Assembly: GCA_964058805.1 (NCBI GenBank)
Contig: CAXKVV010001838.1
Coordinates: 1-34,326, forward strand
Reading direction: 5' to 3'
Origin: Schoenoplectus triqueter
Taxonomy: Eukaryota; Streptophyta; Magnoliopsida; Poales; Cyperaceae
Length of the DNA stretch: 34,326 nt
A program made the position numbers and the translations under genes. Within the stretch, counting starts at the first letter, position 1; every line of letters starts with the position of its first letter. Under the pieces are notes generated by a model. It ran no database searches. It was not told where the DNA came from and worked only from the letters and a program-made list of their open reading frames with translations. Shown here one piece after another: positions 31,784-34,326 of the stretch.

Positions 31784-32146
31784 AAGATTGAGTTGATCTA
31801 TTTATAAATTTATCTTCTAGAATAATAAAGATTGAGTTAACTTATTTGTAAACTCATCTTTCATCATTTCATATAGATTGAACTGATCTGTTTGTAAGTT
31901 CATCTTTTAATAAAGATTGAGCTGATCGGTTTGTAAGCTCATCTTTCATCATTTCATGAAGATTAAACTGATATGTTTGTAAGCTCATCTTCTAGATTAG
32001 TAAAGATTGAACTGCTCTATTTATAAATTCATCTTTTGCCATTTCATATGGATTGAACTGATATATTTGTAAGTCCATCTCTCGTCATTTCATATAGATT
32101 GAACTAATCTGTTTGTAAATTCATCTTTTATCATCTCATATAAGTG
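31784..32146 (+). repeat. About 45-bp degenerate tandem repeat, eight units
   Basis: Units start near 31784, 31829, 31875, 31914, 31960, 32004, 32050 and 32096. The pattern is AGATTGAACTGATCTGTTTG, then TAAGTTCATCTTT and usually CATCATTTCATAT. Spacing is 44-46 bp apart from one 39-bp unit. The array lies inside the old solo LTR and is absent from the young LTR. Confidence 0.82.
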
Positions 32147-32224
32147 TGAAACTACCTATAAACTGTCTCGCTTGTATTATAAAACTCTATTCCCAAATGT
32201 TTCTTGTCCACTCGACCACTTGAT

Positions 32225-32469
32225 TATTGTTTAGATATTGTATTTACTTTCCCCTTTCGAAATTCAGAGATGCCTCAAGATTAAGAATTCAGGATAATTA
32301 ACGATGTAGGCTTACATACATCGGAATTTAGAAAAACTTACGATATCTACAAACCCCTAAATGTAAATTTCATGTTCATGATATACCCTCCCAATGCATG
32401 TTTAGAGAGATCATGTTCACTTAGAAGAGCTCAAAAAAGGAGGTGATGCGCACGAAAAATGTTCGCACA
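32225..32469 (+). repeat. Conserved terminal block of the old solo LTR
   Basis: This block aligns with the last 258 bp of the young 5' LTR (10389-10646) and ends with the same GCACA. It is the strongest evidence that the old LTR belongs to a related family. Confidence 0.8.
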
Positions 32470-32474
32470 GTTCA
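32470..32474. repeat. Right target-site duplication of the solo LTR (GTTCA)
   Basis: It matches 26317-26321. Confidence 0.82.
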
Positions 32475-32895
32475 CTTAGAAGAGCTCGTCTAGAGGATCA
32501 TGTTCACAAGTATTTCTCAATTAATAAATTTATACTTGCATATGAATGAATGATCAAATCCATGACTGACAAGTCATAATGTGTCAACTTTAATCCTAGA
32601 TTCAAAGTTTATCCACTTATTATGAAAAGACCACCTGGTAGGCCAAGAAAGCAGAGGATCTCTAGTTTTCTGGAGTTGACATTCAAATAACAACAATGTA
32701 AAAGATGTAAATAATTTAGCCATCAAAAAAGAATATGCAAATAACCACCCCAGAGAATTCTGAACCAAGCAATAACAAAAGGTATTACTATTTTTGAATT
32801 AAGCTTATTTTGTTAAATCTGTTATAATTCTTACTTGTTTATTTTGGTTCTTATAGGAAAAAAAATTGGTGTGAGAAGAACTCCACATGTACTAG
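32470..32895 (+). pseudogene. MuDR-type transposase relic, C-terminal piece
   Basis: This continues the frame broken at 26321. A His-Lys-Tyr-Phe-Ser segment (about 32510) is followed by Met-Thr-Asp-Lys-Ser and a Pro-Pro-Gly-Arg-Pro-Arg-Lys signature (about 32628-32650) typical of MULE C-termini. A CCHC zinc knuckle follows (C-x2-C-x4-H-x4-C, about 32697-32740). Several stops look like single-base changes; for example a TGA stands where the family has Trp. A likely intron (32782-32856, ending GGTTCTTATAG) is followed by a short basic exon. The plus-strand order matches the pieces at 4390 and 24484, so the three are one gene split by two insertions. Confidence 0.78.
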
Positions 32896-33620
32896 TAAGT
32901 ACAAATTATTTTGGTACTTGTATTTATTTTGTTAAGTACTTTGCTTCTTGCATTATCTGATAAGTACCAACTGGTAAGTTGAATGTGATAAGTACCAATT
33001 GGTAAGTTGAATGTGATAAGTATTATCTGGTAAGTTGAATGTGATAAGTATTATCTGATAAGTTGAATGTGCTTGCATTTCTTTTATGAAATTGCTGGTA
33101 AGTCCTAAGCAACCTGTACATGAATTAAAATGTCCCATGTGCTGGTAAGTGAATCTTTAAGGCCCCTTGTATGTGAATCTCATTTATTCTAATTCTATTA
33201 TAGATATGAAGAAGCCAGAGATGTTGGTTGATGATTAGAAGGATGAAGAATTATTTTAAAAAATATATTTTTTGGCTACTGATGTTATTTCTATTTCTCA
33301 GCACTTAATGTTATTATTTTTACTATTTTATCACTAGATGAAGTAGTGGTACTATGTAATTTTCAACACGTTATTATTATCACTTCTTGTTATTTCTGTA
33401 GTGGCTATCCTTTTCTTTTTAACTAAATTATGATGCTTGTGTATGATTATAATAGCCTTTCTCAGATTTTTTTTTCACCAAATTATAACTTGTCCAGAAG
33501 GTTACAATGAAAGTGCGAAAGTACAATCAAATAAAAGCTTTGCTAAACTATGATTACAATTAAAATAAGAACAACAACATTAATTTCACCACTAAGACAA
33601 TATTAATTACTTATATATAA
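32896..33620. other. Intergenic or 3' part of the MULE, no gene seen
   Basis: Apart from the 28-bp minisatellite at 32959-33070 this is AT-rich sequence with no recognised domain. The right terminal inverted repeat of the MULE may lie here, but I could not identify it. Confidence 0.45.
32959..33070 (+). repeat. 28-bp minisatellite, four units
   Basis: Unit: GATAAGTACCAATTGGTAAG, then TTGAATGT. Four consecutive copies start at 32959, 32987, 33015 and 33043; the last two read TATTATCTG in place of TACCAATTG. TACCAATTGGTA is a perfect palindrome. Confidence 0.85.
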
Positions 33621-33755
33621 TTACAACAAAATAACAATAATCATCACAACGAAATTTAAAGCAACAAGGATTTTTAACTTCTCCATGGAGGCAACAAGCT
33701 GATCATATGATTTTTGCTTCAGCTGTGCCATCTCATCATCTCTGACATATAGAAT
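33621..33755 (-). pseudogene. Possible terminal coding exon, minus strand
   Basis: On the minus strand, TCAAATACAG at about 33756-33765 looks like a splice acceptor. It is followed by 44 open codons and a TAA at 33621. The predicted peptide is charged and helical first (Asp-Asp-Glu-Met-Ala-Gln-Leu-Lys-Gln), then ends in about 16 hydrophobic residues resembling a tail anchor. I do not recognise the family. No upstream exon was found in the window, so this may be a fragment or chance. Confidence 0.25.
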
Positions 33756-34326
33756 CTGTATTTGAGTATGTTACACTTAACATCTTCTTTGATTTGTCGA
33801 TTTGCAAAACAATCTTGAATTTTACAATTTGTCTTATTTGAGTTTTGTGCAGGGATTAACATGCAAATGGACTAGTGCACAAGAACCAAGACTAGTGCTG
33901 TGATATAAGAGCTTAATCAAGACTACATTAGGTTTAGCTTTAGTTAGATTCAAACTGGGTTGAATTTGTCAAGATAAATTGAGTTTAAATAACAAAAAAA
34001 TTGCATCTGCTCAGGGAATTATTATAACGATTCAGTAAACGTTATAACGATTCATCTCAATACTCAAAACTATTTTAAGGCAGAAATATTCTAAAAGAAA
34101 CTAGAGTGTATCATTATGTAACGATTCAGTAATCGTTACAATGATTTGGGAAACGTATAACGATTTGATAAATCGTTATAATATTTCAGTTCAGTTGATC
34201 CAACGACTATTCTTTCCAAACCGTTATAACGATTTACAAAACATTATAACGGTTCAGACCGAAAAATAGTTTCTTCAGTTGTTTTAGAAGATCTATTTAA
34301 AAGGATCATCTCTTTCAATGCACGTG
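33756..34326. other. Window edge, possible start of another LTR
   Basis: No gene is seen. From about 34020 a dense set of AACGATT/AATCGTT motifs appears, followed by a TATA-like TATTTAAAAGG (about 34293), which would fit an LTR promoter running off the window. No termini are available to test this. Confidence 0.3.
34022..34256. repeat. Clustered palindromic ATAACGATT motifs
   Basis: About ten copies of AACGATT, AATCGTT or AACGGTT occur in 235 bp, several paired as inverted repeats such as AACGATTTGATAAATCGTT near 34159. Spacing is irregular, so this is not a simple tandem array. Confidence 0.65.

Larger units (their letters stand above)
26322..32469 (+). mobile_element. Old solo LTR related to the young element (6,148 bp with insertion)
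   Basis: The left end, TGTTTATCTTTGAAATATTT, parallels the young LTR start, TGTTTACCCCTGGAAATATT. The last about 245 bp (32225-32469) align with 10389-10646: CAGAG(A/G)T(G/T)CCTC, GG(A/G)TAATTAACIATG-like, ACCCTCCCAATGCA against ACCCGATGCAC, TTTAGAGAGATC, and the same GCACA end. A (TCATAG)CGCATCAAG motif and GATCTAGAAGATCAGTAAGA (31620-31700) match the young LTR tail module. A perfect 5-bp GTTCA flanks it. It interrupts the MuDR relic, and excising it with one GTTCA restores that reading frame. Only one LTR is present, so the interior was lost by LTR recombination. It includes a nested LTR at 28322-30012. Its middle is too diverged to align by eye. Confidence 0.82.

Overview
This looks like intergenic, heterochromatin-like DNA from a flowering plant. 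It is AT-rich and densely packed with nested plant-type transposons. I see no intact host gene. The evidence is a plant Ty3/gypsy (Tat/Ogre-like) Gag-protease, a Mutator-like (MULE/MuDR) transposase relic, Mutator- and hAT-type MITEs, very large LTRs and plant-style promoter motifs. The species cannot be named from the sequence.

The main object is one complete, apparently very young LTR retrotransposon at 4853-24483 (19,631 bp). Its LTRs are unusually long: 4853-10646 (5,794 bp) and 18691-24483 (5,793 bp). Both begin TG and end CA, and the element is flanked by a perfect 5-bp target-site duplication (TTTAT at 4848-4852 and 24484-24488). By eye the only LTR difference I found is one A in a homopolymer near 9030/22870. 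The interior (10647-18690) holds a primer-binding-site-like motif, one 1,807-codon ORF (10793-16216) and about 2.5 kb of repeats. The ORF encodes an N-terminal extension, a coiled coil, a Gag core, a CHHC zinc knuckle, an aspartic protease, acidic repeats, and then a second coiled coil plus a second knuckle. There is no reverse transcriptase, RNase H or integrase, so the element must be mobilised in trans.

The element landed in an older, decayed MuDR-type transposase. Pieces of that gene lie at about 4390-4852, 24484-26321 and 32470-32895, in order and on the same strand. The second break is a large solo LTR at 26322-32469 (6,148 bp, TSD GTTCA). It starts and ends like the young LTR but is strongly diverged, so it is an old relative of the same superfamily. 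Removing it with one TSD copy restores the transposase reading frame. Inside it lies what looks like another LTR (28322-30012) of Del/Tekay character.

The left flank (1-4850) has a 392-bp Mutator-type foldback MITE with a 9-bp TSD (174-565), a second broken copy (3095-3822) carrying a hAT-like insertion (3284-3715), and a CT-rich stretch (about 2620-3090) that could be an orphan 5' exon. The right flank (32900-34326) has a 28-bp minisatellite, a possible minus-strand terminal exon and a cluster of palindromic AACGATT motifs at the window edge.

Order of events, by inference: MULE first, then the old solo LTR, then the Del-like LTR inside it, and the 19.6-kb element most recently.
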